Position numbers and translations under genes: made by a program | Notes under the pieces: generated by a model | Database searches by the model: none | The model's input: the letters and a program-made list of their open reading frames with translations, nothing else | What the model was told of the DNA's origin: nothing | Part shown: positions 26,580 to 34,004 of the stretch, one piece after another | Layout: each line of letters starts with the position of its first letter | Numbering within the stretch: the first letter of the stretch is position 1 | Origin: Mangrovicoccus sp049603835 | GTDB taxonomy: Bacteria; Pseudomonadota; Alphaproteobacteria; Rhodobacterales; Rhodobacteraceae | DNA: 64,000 nucleotides | Direction of reading: 5' to 3' | NCBI GenBank assembly: GCA_049603835.1 | Contig: JBMYSZ010000001.1 | Coordinates: forward strand, 186,001-250,000

Positions 26580-27566
26580 ATGGCGGATCAACGTCTGAAA
26601 GTAGTGGTGACGCGGCGATTGCCGGAAGAGGTGGAAAAGAGGCTTTGCGATCTCTTCGACACCACTTTGCGCGAAGACGATACACCTATGACGAAAATGG
26701 AACTGATCGAGGCGGTGAAAACTGCTGATGTTCTGGTTCCTACGGTCACTGACCAAATCGATGCGGGCGTCATTGCCCATGCGGGTCCGCAGATGAAGCT
26801 TTTTGCATCATATGGGGCTGGCGTGGATCATATCGACGTATCGACTGCGCGCCAGCGGGGGATTTTGGTCAGCTATACGCCGAATGTGGTGACCGAAGAT
26901 ACCGCAGATATGACCATGGGCTTGATCTTGGCGGTGACCCGGCGGATCCCCGAAGGCCTGTCGATCATGAATTCCGGCAAATGGGCTGGCTGGGCGCCGA
27001 CAGCCTTGCTGGGCGGCCGGGTGAATGGCCGGCGCTTGGGTATTTTGGGCATGGGCAAAGTGGGCCAGGCCGTGGCGCGACGCGCTTTGGCCTTTGGCAT
27101 GGAGATCCACTACCATGATCTGCGCCGCGCCCATGAGGCGGTTGAAACCGAAATTTCGGCCCGTTTCTGGGAAGATTTGGATGAAATGGTGCGCCGCGTG
27201 GATATTTTGTCGGTGAACTGTCCTTCGACGCCCGAGACATTCCATCTGATGAATGCCCGCCGCTTGAAATTGATGAAGCCAAGCGCTGTCATCGTGAACA
27301 CGGCCCGTGGCGATGTGATCGATGAAAAAGCGATGACCCGGATGCTGCGCGCTGGTGAGCTGGCCGGTGCCGGCTTGGATGTGTTTGAGCGTGGCGCTGA
27401 AATCACGCCAGAGCTGCGCGATCTGTCGAATGTGGTGCTGTTGCCGCATATGGCCTCGGCGACCCATGAAGGCCGCGTCGAAATGGGCGAGAAAGTGATT
27501 ATCAATATCAAGACCTTCGCCGATGGGCACCGCCCGCCGGATCAGGTTATCCCTGGCATGGTCTAA
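26580..27566 (+). CDS. D-2-hydroxyacid dehydrogenase (glyoxylate/hydroxypyruvate reductase-like)
   Basis: This NAD(P)-dependent dehydrogenase of 328 residues has the Rossmann loop LGILGMGKVGQAVARRAL and the catalytic triad of the family: Arg in VNTARGDVID, Glu in the following helix region, and His in LLPHMASATHEGR. The start ATG 26580 gives the family N-terminus MADQRLKVVVTRRLP; the longer frame from 26493 is not conserved-looking. Glyoxylate/hydroxypyruvate reductase (GyaR-like) is the best guess. A strong terminator follows the gene. Confidence 0.85.
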   Translation: MADQRLKVVVTRRLPEEVEKRLCDLFDTTLREDDTPMTKMELIEAVKTADVLVPTVTDQIDAGVIAHAGPQMKLFASYGAGVDHIDVSTARQRGILVSYTPNVVTEDTADMTMGLILAVTRRIPEGLSIMNSGKWAGWAPTALLGGRVNGRRLGILGMGKVGQAVARRALAFGMEIHYHDLRRAHEAVETEISARFWEDLDEMVRRVDILSVNCPSTPETFHLMNARRLKLMKPSAVIVNTARGDVIDEKAMTRMLRAGELAGAGLDVFERGAEITPELRDLSNVVLLPHMASATHEGRVEMGEKVIINIKTFADGHRPPDQVIPGMV

Positions 27567-27584
27567 GTTAAGGTCAGGAATGAC

Positions 27585-27612
27585 AAAGGCGCTCTGGTTA
27601 GAGCGCCTTTTT
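27585..27612 (+). terminator. intrinsic terminator after the hydroxyacid dehydrogenase
   Basis: A perfect ten-base stem (AAAGGCGCTC / GAGCGCCTTT) with loop TGGTTA ends in a run of T. It sits directly after the plus-strand gene. It abuts the 3' end of the convergent PAS-protein gene and may serve both strands. Confidence 0.9.
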
Positions 27613-28363
27613 AAGTTTGATTGCCAGCAAAGTCTTGCAGGGCTTGGGGCATTGGGCAAAGCTCCTGAAATTCCGCGGTGACATCGGTCTTATAGACCAA
27701 GGCGACAGGAAGAATGCCCTCGCTGGTCCGCACCGGATGCATATCGCAGCGAATGATTTTCGGAATGCCGTCTACTTCCTGTGGGTGATGGAAGCTTTGC
27801 GGCGCCCCAGCAAAACAGGCATCTAGCCGTGGCTTCGCCCGTGTTTGAAAAAGCTCTTCGCCAACTATATCCCGTACATGCCGCCCCATAACCCGAACCG
27901 GCTGCAAATCATAGAATTTTGCATTGGCCTCGCTGATGGCTACATAGCAATAGCTGGTATCGATCAGTGAAACGCGAACATCGGCGAAAGTCACATAATC
28001 AGCCATACTGCCGCCAAAGAATGCGGTGGTGCTGGGCTTTTTATCCTGCGCGGTCGCGCAAAAAACCGCCTCGGGATCTTCGAGACGTTGTGTCAATTTA
28101 CGCGCGGCCTCGATCGCCTGATTCAATTCGCGATAATGCCCGTGATGCTTTTTATCACGGCGGATCAGGCAAAGCAGGCATTCCAACTTTAGTCTGGCTT
28201 CTTCCATATCGGTTGGCTCAAGCGCGACCATACGGTCACGCTTTTCCCCGATCTGTCGCATTATCAACGATAAATCGGTTTTGGCCCGAGGCCCTTGCTT
28301 CATCAAAGTCGCAGCACGGAGCTGCAAAAAATTGTACTGAGATAACAAACTAAGAAACCTCAT
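27611..28363 (-). CDS. PAS-domain protein of unknown function
   Basis: The 250-residue protein has an N-terminal helical half with a long charged helix (about residues 25-95) and a C-terminal PAS-like domain (VSLIDTSYCYVAISEANAKFYDL, then GRHVRDIVGEELFQTRAKPRLDACFAG). There is no kinase, cyclase or DNA-binding output domain, so it may signal through protein contacts. ATG 28363 has AAGGAG upstream; a GTG one codon earlier is less likely. Its gene converges on the hydroxyacid dehydrogenase terminator. The function is unknown. Confidence 0.7.
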   Translation of the reverse strand: MRFLSLLSQYNFLQLRAATLMKQGPRAKTDLSLIMRQIGEKRDRMVALEPTDMEEARLKLECLLCLIRRDKKHHGHYRELNQAIEAARKLTQRLEDPEAVFCATAQDKKPSTTAFFGGSMADYVTFADVRVSLIDTSYCYVAISEANAKFYDLQPVRVMGRHVRDIVGEELFQTRAKPRLDACFAGAPQSFHHPQEVDGIPKIIRCDMHPVRTSEGILPVALVYKTDVTAEFQELCPMPQALQDFAGNQT

Positions 28364-28464
28364 CACGAAGCTCCTTCTTGTTAGACAGGCAGAAACTGTT
28401 CCCTTGCTAGATCTAAATCAAGAAAATAGTGAAGCAATTAACAGATCCGCGACAATCTATGTGA

Positions 28465-29277
28465 TTAGCGATACACCTCATCCTCAGTGGGGAATGCACG
28501 TCTTTTGACATCTTTCGCATAGTTTTCAACGGCCTCTTCGATCATTGGGCCGAGTTGTCCATAAACTTTCACGAATTTTGGTGTCCATGGATTTAGGCCA
28601 AGCATATCTTCAAGGACTAATATTTGACCATCGCAGTCCTTTGATGCCCCGATTCCAATCGTGGGAATCGCGATCTGTTTGGTGATTTTCGCGGCCAGAG
28701 GCTCCACCATGCCTTCGAGAACTACCGCAAATGCACCTGCCTCACTCACCGCTTTTGCATCCGCTTCGTGCAGCGGCCAGCTGGTTTCGTCACGGCCCTG
28801 GGTTTTGAAGCCGCCCAAGACATGGCTGGATTGCGGCGTCAGCCCAATATGCGCCATGACCGGGATTCCGCGCTCTGTCAGAAAACGGATCGTTTCGGCC
28901 ATGCGCGCGCCACCTTCGATTTTCACCGCGCCACAGCCGGTTTCTTTCATCACCCGTGCGGCATTGCGAAACGCCATTTGCGGGCTTTCTTCATAGGTGC
29001 CAAAGGGAAGATCCACGACGATCAGAGCGCGTTTGGTGCCGCGCACAACAGCTTTGCCATGCATGATCATTAAATCCAGCGGCACGCCAACAGTGCTGTC
29101 CATGCCATGCATGACCATGCCCAAACTATCGCCGACCAGAATGAAATCCGCCACTTTATCAACGATTGCCGCTGTATGGGCGTGGTAAGAGGTGAGCGAC
29201 ACAATCGGCGTGGCCCCTTTACGCGCAGCGATCTGAGGCACGGTGATGCGGCGGATAGTTTCCGTTTGGGTAGACAT
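28465..29277 (-). CDS. panB: 3-methyl-2-oxobutanoate hydroxymethyltransferase
   Basis: PanB makes ketopantoate from alpha-ketoisovalerate and methylene-THF, the first committed pantothenate step. The 270-residue TIM-barrel protein shows VSLTSYHAHTAAIVDKVADFILVGDSLGMV (metal-binding Asp in GDSLGM), AVKIEGG, the HIGLTPQ segment and the C-terminal GIGASKDCDGQILVLEDMLGL. The start codon lies six bases after a GGAAG within the panC tail, so panC and panB are co-transcribed in the order panC-panB. Confidence 0.96.
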   Translation of the reverse strand: MSTQTETIRRITVPQIAARKGATPIVSLTSYHAHTAAIVDKVADFILVGDSLGMVMHGMDSTVGVPLDLMIMHGKAVVRGTKRALIVVDLPFGTYEESPQMAFRNAARVMKETGCGAVKIEGGARMAETIRFLTERGIPVMAHIGLTPQSSHVLGGFKTQGRDETSWPLHEADAKAVSEAGAFAVVLEGMVEPLAAKITKQIAIPTIGIGASKDCDGQILVLEDMLGLNPWTPKFVKVYGQLGPMIEEAVENYAKDVKRRAFPTEDEVYR

Positions 29278-29286
29278 GGGGCTTCC

Positions 29287-30138
29287 TTAGCTCGCGGGCG
29301 AAACGACCCGTTGATCGATGAGGAGGACAGGCTCGAACCGGACGGCCAGAAGAATAACAACCGGATCCTCTAGCGGCCCGGTCACGTCTGCCAAAGTCGC
29401 GGCATCCTGGATATCGACGGATTTCACATCAGCGCCGGGGGTTGCCGCTAGTTTTTCGGTGATGCCTGCCCGCAAAGTTTCTATGGTCACAGAGCCTCTG
29501 CTGGCCTGATCTTCGGCCCAGGACAGGGCCGCGCTGAGCGCAACAGCGTTTTGACGCGCCTCCGGGGACAAGCGCACATTCCGTGACGACATGGCCAACC
29601 CATCAGCTTCGCGCTGCGTGGGGACGCCGACAATGTCCACAGGAATATCCAAATCGCGCACCATGGTGCGGATCACCAAAAGCTGCTGATAATCCTTTTC
29701 CCCGAAATAGGCGCGATCGGGCTGGACGATATTCAAAAGCTTGCTGACAACAGTGCAGACCCCCCGAAAATGGCCGGGGCGAAGCGCGCCCATTAGCGTG
29801 CTGGCCAGCTCTGTGGTTTCGACGATGGTTTCGGCCTGCGGATGATACATTTCCGATGGGTCAGGAATAAAAACCGCATCAACCCCAGCCGCTTTTAAAA
29901 GCTCGCAATCACGGGTTTCATTACGCGGGTAATTTTCTAAATCCGCAGCCTCGCCGAATTGCGTTGGATTAACGAAAATGGTCGCCACGACTTTTTCGCA
30001 ATCGGCACGCGCTTTTTCGACTAGCGCTAAATGACCCTCATGCAAAAAACCCATAGTCGGCACTAATCCCAGCACTGCATCAGAGCGCCAGGGGGCTAGA
30101 GTTTTTCGCAGATCTTTTTTGGTTCGGCAAATTTTCAT
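29287..30138 (-). CDS. panC: pantothenate synthetase
   Basis: PanC condenses pantoate with beta-alanine using ATP. The 283-residue protein carries the HxGH-type motif (TMGFLHEGHLALV, about residues 28-40) and the KMSKS-like region with AMSSRNVRLS. The conserved KDYQQL segment is also present. The panB gene follows nine bases downstream. Together with coaBC, it covers most of the CoA precursor route. No panD or panE is seen here. Confidence 0.96.
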   Translation of the reverse strand: MKICRTKKDLRKTLAPWRSDAVLGLVPTMGFLHEGHLALVEKARADCEKVVATIFVNPTQFGEAADLENYPRNETRDCELLKAAGVDAVFIPDPSEMYHPQAETIVETTELASTLMGALRPGHFRGVCTVVSKLLNIVQPDRAYFGEKDYQQLLVIRTMVRDLDIPVDIVGVPTQREADGLAMSSRNVRLSPEARQNAVALSAALSWAEDQASRGSVTIETLRAGITEKLAATPGADVKSVDIQDAATLADVTGPLEDPVVILLAVRFEPVLLIDQRVVSPAS

Positions 30139-30204
30139 GCTGACTACATGAACGAAGCGACCGGAGCCGTCCAGCCGCTTTCATCGTCGCAGGCGCTGTT
30201 CATT

Positions 30205-30230
30205 GGATCAAAGGCCGAATGCTTTGATCC
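30205..30230. repeat. perfect inverted repeat upstream of panC
   Basis: A nine-base perfect inverted repeat (GGATCAAAG / CTTTGATCC) with an eight-base loop lies between the small membrane-protein gene and panC. There is no T run on the minus strand after it, so it is a poor terminator for the minus-strand gene. It may be an operator or RNA hairpin. Confidence 0.5.
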
Positions 30231-30262
30231 TTTGGGGGCGAATTTCGCCTGCGCTGAGGTCG

Positions 30263-30703
30263 TTAGGCTACATGCCGTCCCGGTTTTTTCGGGGCTTTGG
30301 TCGCCTCTTCCATGTCTGCCAGCCGGTCCGCATCCCAGGCGGCGACCAGGTCGGATTTAGAACGGCGATCAACAAAACCGGTATGCGGTTCGGTCGGACC
30401 CTGATCCGGTGTTCCGCTGAAACGTTCCATATTGTCAGTGACATAAACGAAAAGTGCTGCTGCCCCAATGCTCAGCAACGCACCGCCGATCCAGCCTGTC
30501 AGGATCGAAACAAGCCAGCTGCCGCTGACTGCCCATGCCATGACGCCAAGAGCGACGCTGGCTACAGCATCGAACATCAGAAACGGAATCGAACTAATTG
30601 GCGCGCTATAGTCCAAAGTCATCACATCCTGCGTTGCATCGTTCATATCGATGACAGGATCAGTGGCTTTTGGCGGGCCGGCCGAGCTGCTGCGATCGGT
30701 CAT
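30263..30703 (-). CDS. small membrane protein of unknown function
   Basis: The 146-residue protein has a polar N-terminus (about 40 residues), two membrane segments (about residues 41-60 and 64-86) with a short loop, and a charged C-terminal tail (DRRSKSDLVAAWDADRLADMEEATKAP). I recognise no domain. The topology would put both ends on the same side. The gene reads toward panC on the same strand but with a 124-base gap containing a hairpin. Confidence in coding rests on the membrane pattern and codon bias. Confidence 0.65.
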   Translation of the reverse strand: MTDRSSSAGPPKATDPVIDMNDATQDVMTLDYSAPISSIPFLMFDAVASVALGVMAWAVSGSWLVSILTGWIGGALLSIGAAALFVYVTDNMERFSGTPDQGPTEPHTGFVDRRSKSDLVAAWDADRLADMEEATKAPKKPGRHVA

Positions 30704-31096
30704 CTCGGAAATCCTTTCTCTGCGTTGTGGTTGGCGACCAATTTTTGATCGGCTATCGCTGCTTTCAGCAGGCCCCGTTCTGCGGGTAGACTGTTATTAC
30801 TTCAAAACCAAACTTAACGCCATCTTCACTTAACAATATGGTTACGAAGCTCCTATTGATCCTAGGCTGTATTGATTAATGCTTTGTCCGAAAATGTAGT
30901 GCAGTTCCCTTACATCAAGCCAAAGCTTGGGGTGATTTTTAATGAAAACTCCGAAAAAACAATTCGAAAAAATACCTTATGGTTTCGAAAGTTTTTTCAT
31001 TAACTGAAATTTTCGTTTTGTGTTTTAATTGGAAAAAATTTTTATAATAATTTGTGTTGCGAGAAAAAAAGCATTTTAGGAAAAAGGAGGTTTCCG
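30704..31096. other. 393-base AT-rich intergenic region
   Basis: No gene is visible. From about 30820 on it becomes strongly AT-rich, unlike the surrounding coding DNA. It holds the -10 box TATAAT at 31043-31048 for the CBS gene and two TTCGAAA/TTTCGAA arms at 30963-30969 and 30983-30989. A minus-strand promoter for the small membrane-protein gene should lie in its left part. Confidence 0.6.
31043..31048 (+). promoter_or_regulatory. -10 box TATAAT for the CBS-domain gene
   Basis: A consensus TATAAT lies 49 bases before the ATG at 31097. No close match to TTGACA is seen at 17 bases (TTGTGT at 31018-31023 gives spacing 19), so the -35 is weak. The ribosome binding site AGGAGG is at 31085-31090. 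Confidence 0.45.
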
Positions 31097-31555
31097 ATGC
31101 TTCATCAATCTATCACTGAAATCGTCACTAGCCGTCCCATTCGCGTGGTGCATCCGGATCAAACCGTGCGCGAAGCCTGTTATATCTTGCGAGAAGCCGA
31201 AGAAGGTGCTGTTGCGGTTGTTGAGGATGGCAAACTAGTCGGGATATTGGGGGAACATGACGTTATCGCCCGCGCTATTTGTGCCAACCGGCCCACTCGG
31301 GAAACGGCGATCCGCGAAATCATGACTCATCACCCGAAAACCGTGTCTTCCACCGCCAGCCTAGCGGAAGCTATGAAAATCATGGGTGATGGTGGGTTTC
31401 GACATTTGCCGGTCATTGGCGACGAGGCCTTGCTTGGCATTTTGTCCATGCGCGATATTCCGACCCAATATCGGTTGCTAGTCGAAAGATTTCAGGAATT
31501 TCAGCCGCGCAATAAGGCCCAAAGCCAAGATGGGCAGCTAACCATGCTGGTCTAA
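31097..31555 (+). CDS. CBS-domain pair protein
   Basis: The 152-residue protein is essentially two CBS domains (about residues 10-70 and 75-135: IREIMTHHPKTVSSTASLAEAMKIM). Such pairs bind adenine nucleotides or act as energy sensors. There is no other domain, so its target must be in trans. ATG 31097 is preceded by AGGAGG; the upstream in-frame TTG/GTG extension to 31052 is unlikely. The partner is not evident from neighbours. Confidence 0.85.
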   Translation: MLHQSITEIVTSRPIRVVHPDQTVREACYILREAEEGAVAVVEDGKLVGILGEHDVIARAICANRPTRETAIREIMTHHPKTVSSTASLAEAMKIMGDGGFRHLPVIGDEALLGILSMRDIPTQYRLLVERFQEFQPRNKAQSQDGQLTMLV

Positions 31556-31562
31556 GGCTTGG

Positions 31563-31580
31563 TGGGGGCGCTGGCCCCCA
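31563..31580. repeat. GC hairpin between convergent genes
   Basis: A seven-base stem (TGGGGGC / GCCCCCA) with loop GCTG lies between the CBS and AhpD-like gene ends. It lacks a clear T run, so it is a weak terminator candidate for both strands. Confidence 0.45.
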
Positions 31581-31592
31581 TCCCTAAATTTG

Positions 31593-31934
31593 TCACTCTT
31601 TGGCGCTGAATTCGTCGAAACAGGCCAGGGTTTTAGCCGAATACATGAGGGACGGGCCGCCGCCCATTTGTACGCATACAGCCAGCATCGCGGCCAGTTC
31701 TTCGCGGGTGCCGCCTGCGCGGATCAACGCGGTGACATGGAATTCGATGCAAGGTTCACAGCGATCCGCGACCGCAATCGCCAAAGCGATCAGTTCTAGG
31801 GTTTTGCCATCCAAGGCACCACTCGCCTTTGCGGCGGTATCCAGACCGTGAAAGGCCTTGGTCACTTCTGGCGCGGCTTTGTTCAGCTCGCGCAGATTGG
31901 ATTTCATTTCGTCAAGTTTATCTGTCCAGGTCAT
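31593..31934 (-). CDS. carboxymuconolactone decarboxylase family (AhpD-like) protein
   Basis: The 113-residue protein has the CMD fold, with the redox pair C-E-P-C followed by IEFH (AVADRCEPCIEFHVTALIRAGGTREE). This is AhpD-like chemistry, reducing peroxidases or other partners. The ATG at 31934 has AGGAG directly upstream, and that site overlaps the end of a 25-base palindrome. The gene is convergent with the CBS gene and monocistronic. The substrate is unknown. Confidence 0.8.
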   Translation of the reverse strand: MTWTDKLDEMKSNLRELNKAAPEVTKAFHGLDTAAKASGALDGKTLELIALAIAVADRCEPCIEFHVTALIRAGGTREELAAMLAVCVQMGGGPSLMYSAKTLACFDEFSAKE

Positions 31935-31943
31935 TAGGTCTCT

Positions 31944-31968
31944 CCTGATATAAACTTCTTATATCAGG
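31944..31968. promoter_or_regulatory. 25-base perfect palindrome at the ahpD-like start
   Basis: Arms CCTGATATAA and TTATATCAGG flank a five-base centre. The palindrome begins nine bases before the start codon of the AhpD-like gene. Its last bases are the first bases of the ribosome binding site, so it could be a repressor operator or an RNA hairpin that hides the site. Confidence 0.6.
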
Positions 31969-32135
31969 CCAAAAACGAGATCACATTATTTAAATATGTA
32001 TTTTAAATGGAATTATTTACTCGTCATTTGATATGCGTCATTTAACTGAGCGGTAGGAGCAGGGGCCGGGGCAGAGCCAGGGACATCACCCCAGACGCAT
32101 TGCTGGGAATAGGTGGCGGCCAGGTCCCGAATGCA

Positions 32136-32162
32136 AAAGGCCAGGCGAAGAACCTGGCCTTT
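32136..32162 (-). terminator. terminator of the purine ABC/xdh unit
   Basis: A perfect ten-base stem (AAAGGCCAGG / CCTGGCCTTT) with a seven-base loop ends in TTTT on the minus strand. It lies 25 bases after the stop codon of the BMP binding-protein gene. Confidence 0.88.
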
Positions 32163-32186
32163 CCTTAGTGCAAATAGCGAAACGCC

Positions 32187-33269
32187 TTAGTTCGGGATAT
32201 CGCCTTCGATGCCCTCAAGATAGAAGCTCATCCCAGCCAGAGTGCCGTCATCGGCGATTTCGCCATCAGCCAGCCAGGCTGTGCCGTCTTGCTTATTCAG
32301 CGGTCCGGTAAAGGGATGATATTCGCCCGCAGCAATCGCTTTTTGCAGCGCCAGGGCTTCGGCTTTTACTTCGGCCGGGACTTTGTCGGTGATTTCGCCG
32401 ATTTTCACCATGCCAACATCCATGCCGCCCCAGGTGGCTTTCTGTTCCCATGTGCCATCCATGACTGCTTTCACCCGCTCAATATAATACGGGGCCCAGT
32501 TATCGATGATGGAGCTGATCCGAGAGCTTTCCGCATATTGCGCCATGTCAGACGCCTGACCAAAGCCAAAGACACCGGCCTCGGCCGCAGCCGCCAGCGG
32601 GGCAGTGGAGTCGGTATGCTGCATGATCACGTCAATGCCCTGTTCGATCAGCGCATTGGCGGCATCGGCTTCTTTGCCTGGATCAAACCAGGTGAAGACC
32701 CAAACCACTTTCATTTCCACATCCGGATTGACCTTGGCCGCATGTAGATAGGCGGAATTGATACCTTGGATCACTTCGGGGATCGGGAAAGACGCGATAT
32801 AGCCGATCTTATTGGTTTTGGTCATATGGCCAGCAATCGTGCCGATGACCGCGCGGCCCTCATAGAAGCGGGCATCATAAGTGGCCACATTGGCATGCTC
32901 GCGCTTATAGCCTGTAGCATGCTCGAATTTCACATCCGGAAATTTCGCCGCCACATCATTGGTCGGATCCATATAGCCAAAGGATGTGGTGAAGATGATG
33001 TCATGGCCAGTCAGAGCCATTTGCGAAATCACCCGAGTTGCATCCGCGCCTTCGGGTACGCTTTCCACATAGGTGGTTTCCACCGCATCGCCAAAGGCTT
33101 CTTCGACGGCCAGGCGGCCTTGGTTATGCTCATAGCTCCAACCACCATCGCCAACCGGGCCCACATAGATAAAGCCAGCTTTGACCTTATCTTCGGCCAG
33201 TGCTCCGGTCGCTGTGAGTAGGGCGAGGCCTAGAGTGGTGGCCGCGCGTCGCATGTTTAGACAGATCAT
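32187..33269 (-). CDS. BMP-family ABC transporter periplasmic nucleoside/purine-binding protein
   Basis: The 360-residue BMP (basic membrane protein) family binding protein has a signal peptide in about its first 25 residues (ATTLGLALLTATGALA) and the family segments VKAGFIYVGPVGDGGWSYEHNQGR and HDIIFTTSFGYMDPTNDVA. BMP proteins bind nucleosides or purines. The ATG at 33269 has AAAGGA upstream; a second ATG at 33254 is possible. It is the last gene of the transport unit and overlaps the end of the K+ channel gene. xdhABC upstream suggests purines. Confidence 0.9.
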   Translation of the reverse strand: MICLNMRRAATTLGLALLTATGALAEDKVKAGFIYVGPVGDGGWSYEHNQGRLAVEEAFGDAVETTYVESVPEGADATRVISQMALTGHDIIFTTSFGYMDPTNDVAAKFPDVKFEHATGYKREHANVATYDARFYEGRAVIGTIAGHMTKTNKIGYIASFPIPEVIQGINSAYLHAAKVNPDVEMKVVWVFTWFDPGKEADAANALIEQGIDVIMQHTDSTAPLAAAAEAGVFGFGQASDMAQYAESSRISSIIDNWAPYYIERVKAVMDGTWEQKATWGGMDVGMVKIGEITDKVPAEVKAEALALQKAIAAGEYHPFTGPLNKQDGTAWLADGEIADDGTLAGMSFYLEGIEGDIPN

Positions 33270-33987
33270 GACGTTCCTTTCGATCTCTCTCAGTTCTAGA
33301 ATGTTCGATCAAAGCCGAGGTGATCACCGCCGCCGGAACAGCAATGACCCCAAGGCCGATGAAGAGAATGGCGGATGTGAAGACCCGCCCCGCCGCTGTG
33401 ATCGGATAGGCATCGCCATAGCCGACGGTGGTGAAGCTGACGATGGCCCACCAAAAGCTTTCGGGGATCGAGGAAAACGCTTCGGGCTGGGCGTCGTGTT
33501 CGAAGATGTAAATTCCCACAGCAGCGATATAGAGTACGATAAAGGCCATGATACCGAAGACGGCCAAATCGCCTCGGACCGCATGCAGCGCCGCTTCCAT
33601 CCGCTCCATGGCGCGAGAGGCGCGCAGCAGTTTCAGCAGCCGCACCAGCCGGATAACCCTGACGGATCGCAGCGCCGCCCATTGCGCGCTGAAGAGTCCC
33701 AGCACCGGCAGACAGGCCAGCAGATCCACAAGCCCCCAAAAGCTGAACGCATAGCGCAAAGGATGCGGTGCACAGATCAGCCGCGCCAGATATTCGGCGG
33801 TAAAGACCAGCAAAATCACCACTTCGAAGCCATGCAATAGGCGCTCGGTCCACAGGGGCAGGTTTTCCAGTGTCTCTAAGGTGATCGCCGCCGCCGATAC
33901 CAGAATAAAGCCATTGACCAGGAAACTCCCGGTTCGGCCCAATCGCGGATGGGACCCGTCGAGAAAACTGTTGATCTGGCGCCGCAA
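33187..33987 (-). CDS. voltage-gated-type K+ channel protein
   Basis: The approximately 266-residue protein has six hydrophobic segments, an S4-like run (SVRVIRLVRLLKLLR), a pore helix and the K+ selectivity filter TTVGYGD at residues 186-192. The frame is open upstream to 34227, but residues before 33987 are a shadow of the permease gene; TTG at 33987 with AGGGAG upstream is my choice, and the start is not firm. It lies between the second permease and the binding-protein gene. The last 27 codons overlap the binding-protein gene in another frame, which is odd. Confidence 0.85.
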   Translation of the reverse strand: MRRQINSFLDGSHPRLGRTGSFLVNGFILVSAAAITLETLENLPLWTERLLHGFEVVILLVFTAEYLARLICAPHPLRYAFSFWGLVDLLACLPVLGLFSAQWAALRSVRVIRLVRLLKLLRASRAMERMEAALHAVRGDLAVFGIMAFIVLYIAAVGIYIFEHDAQPEAFSSIPESFWWAIVSFTTVGYGDAYPITAAGRVFTSAILFIGLGVIAVPAAVITSALIEHSRTERDRKERHDLSKHATRGHHSRPRPTHSDRSTGRR

Positions 33988-34004
33988 TTGCGCGCTCTCC
34001 CTCT

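Noticed and set aside
30148..30360. Plus-strand 70-residue frame upstream of panC
   Set aside because: Overlaps the tail of the small membrane-protein gene on the opposite strand and contains the inverted repeat; no family resemblance.
30963..30989. TTCGAAA/TTTCGAA arms as an operator for the CBS gene
   Set aside because: Short arms in very AT-rich DNA, and each is itself a near-palindrome; chance is a fair explanation.
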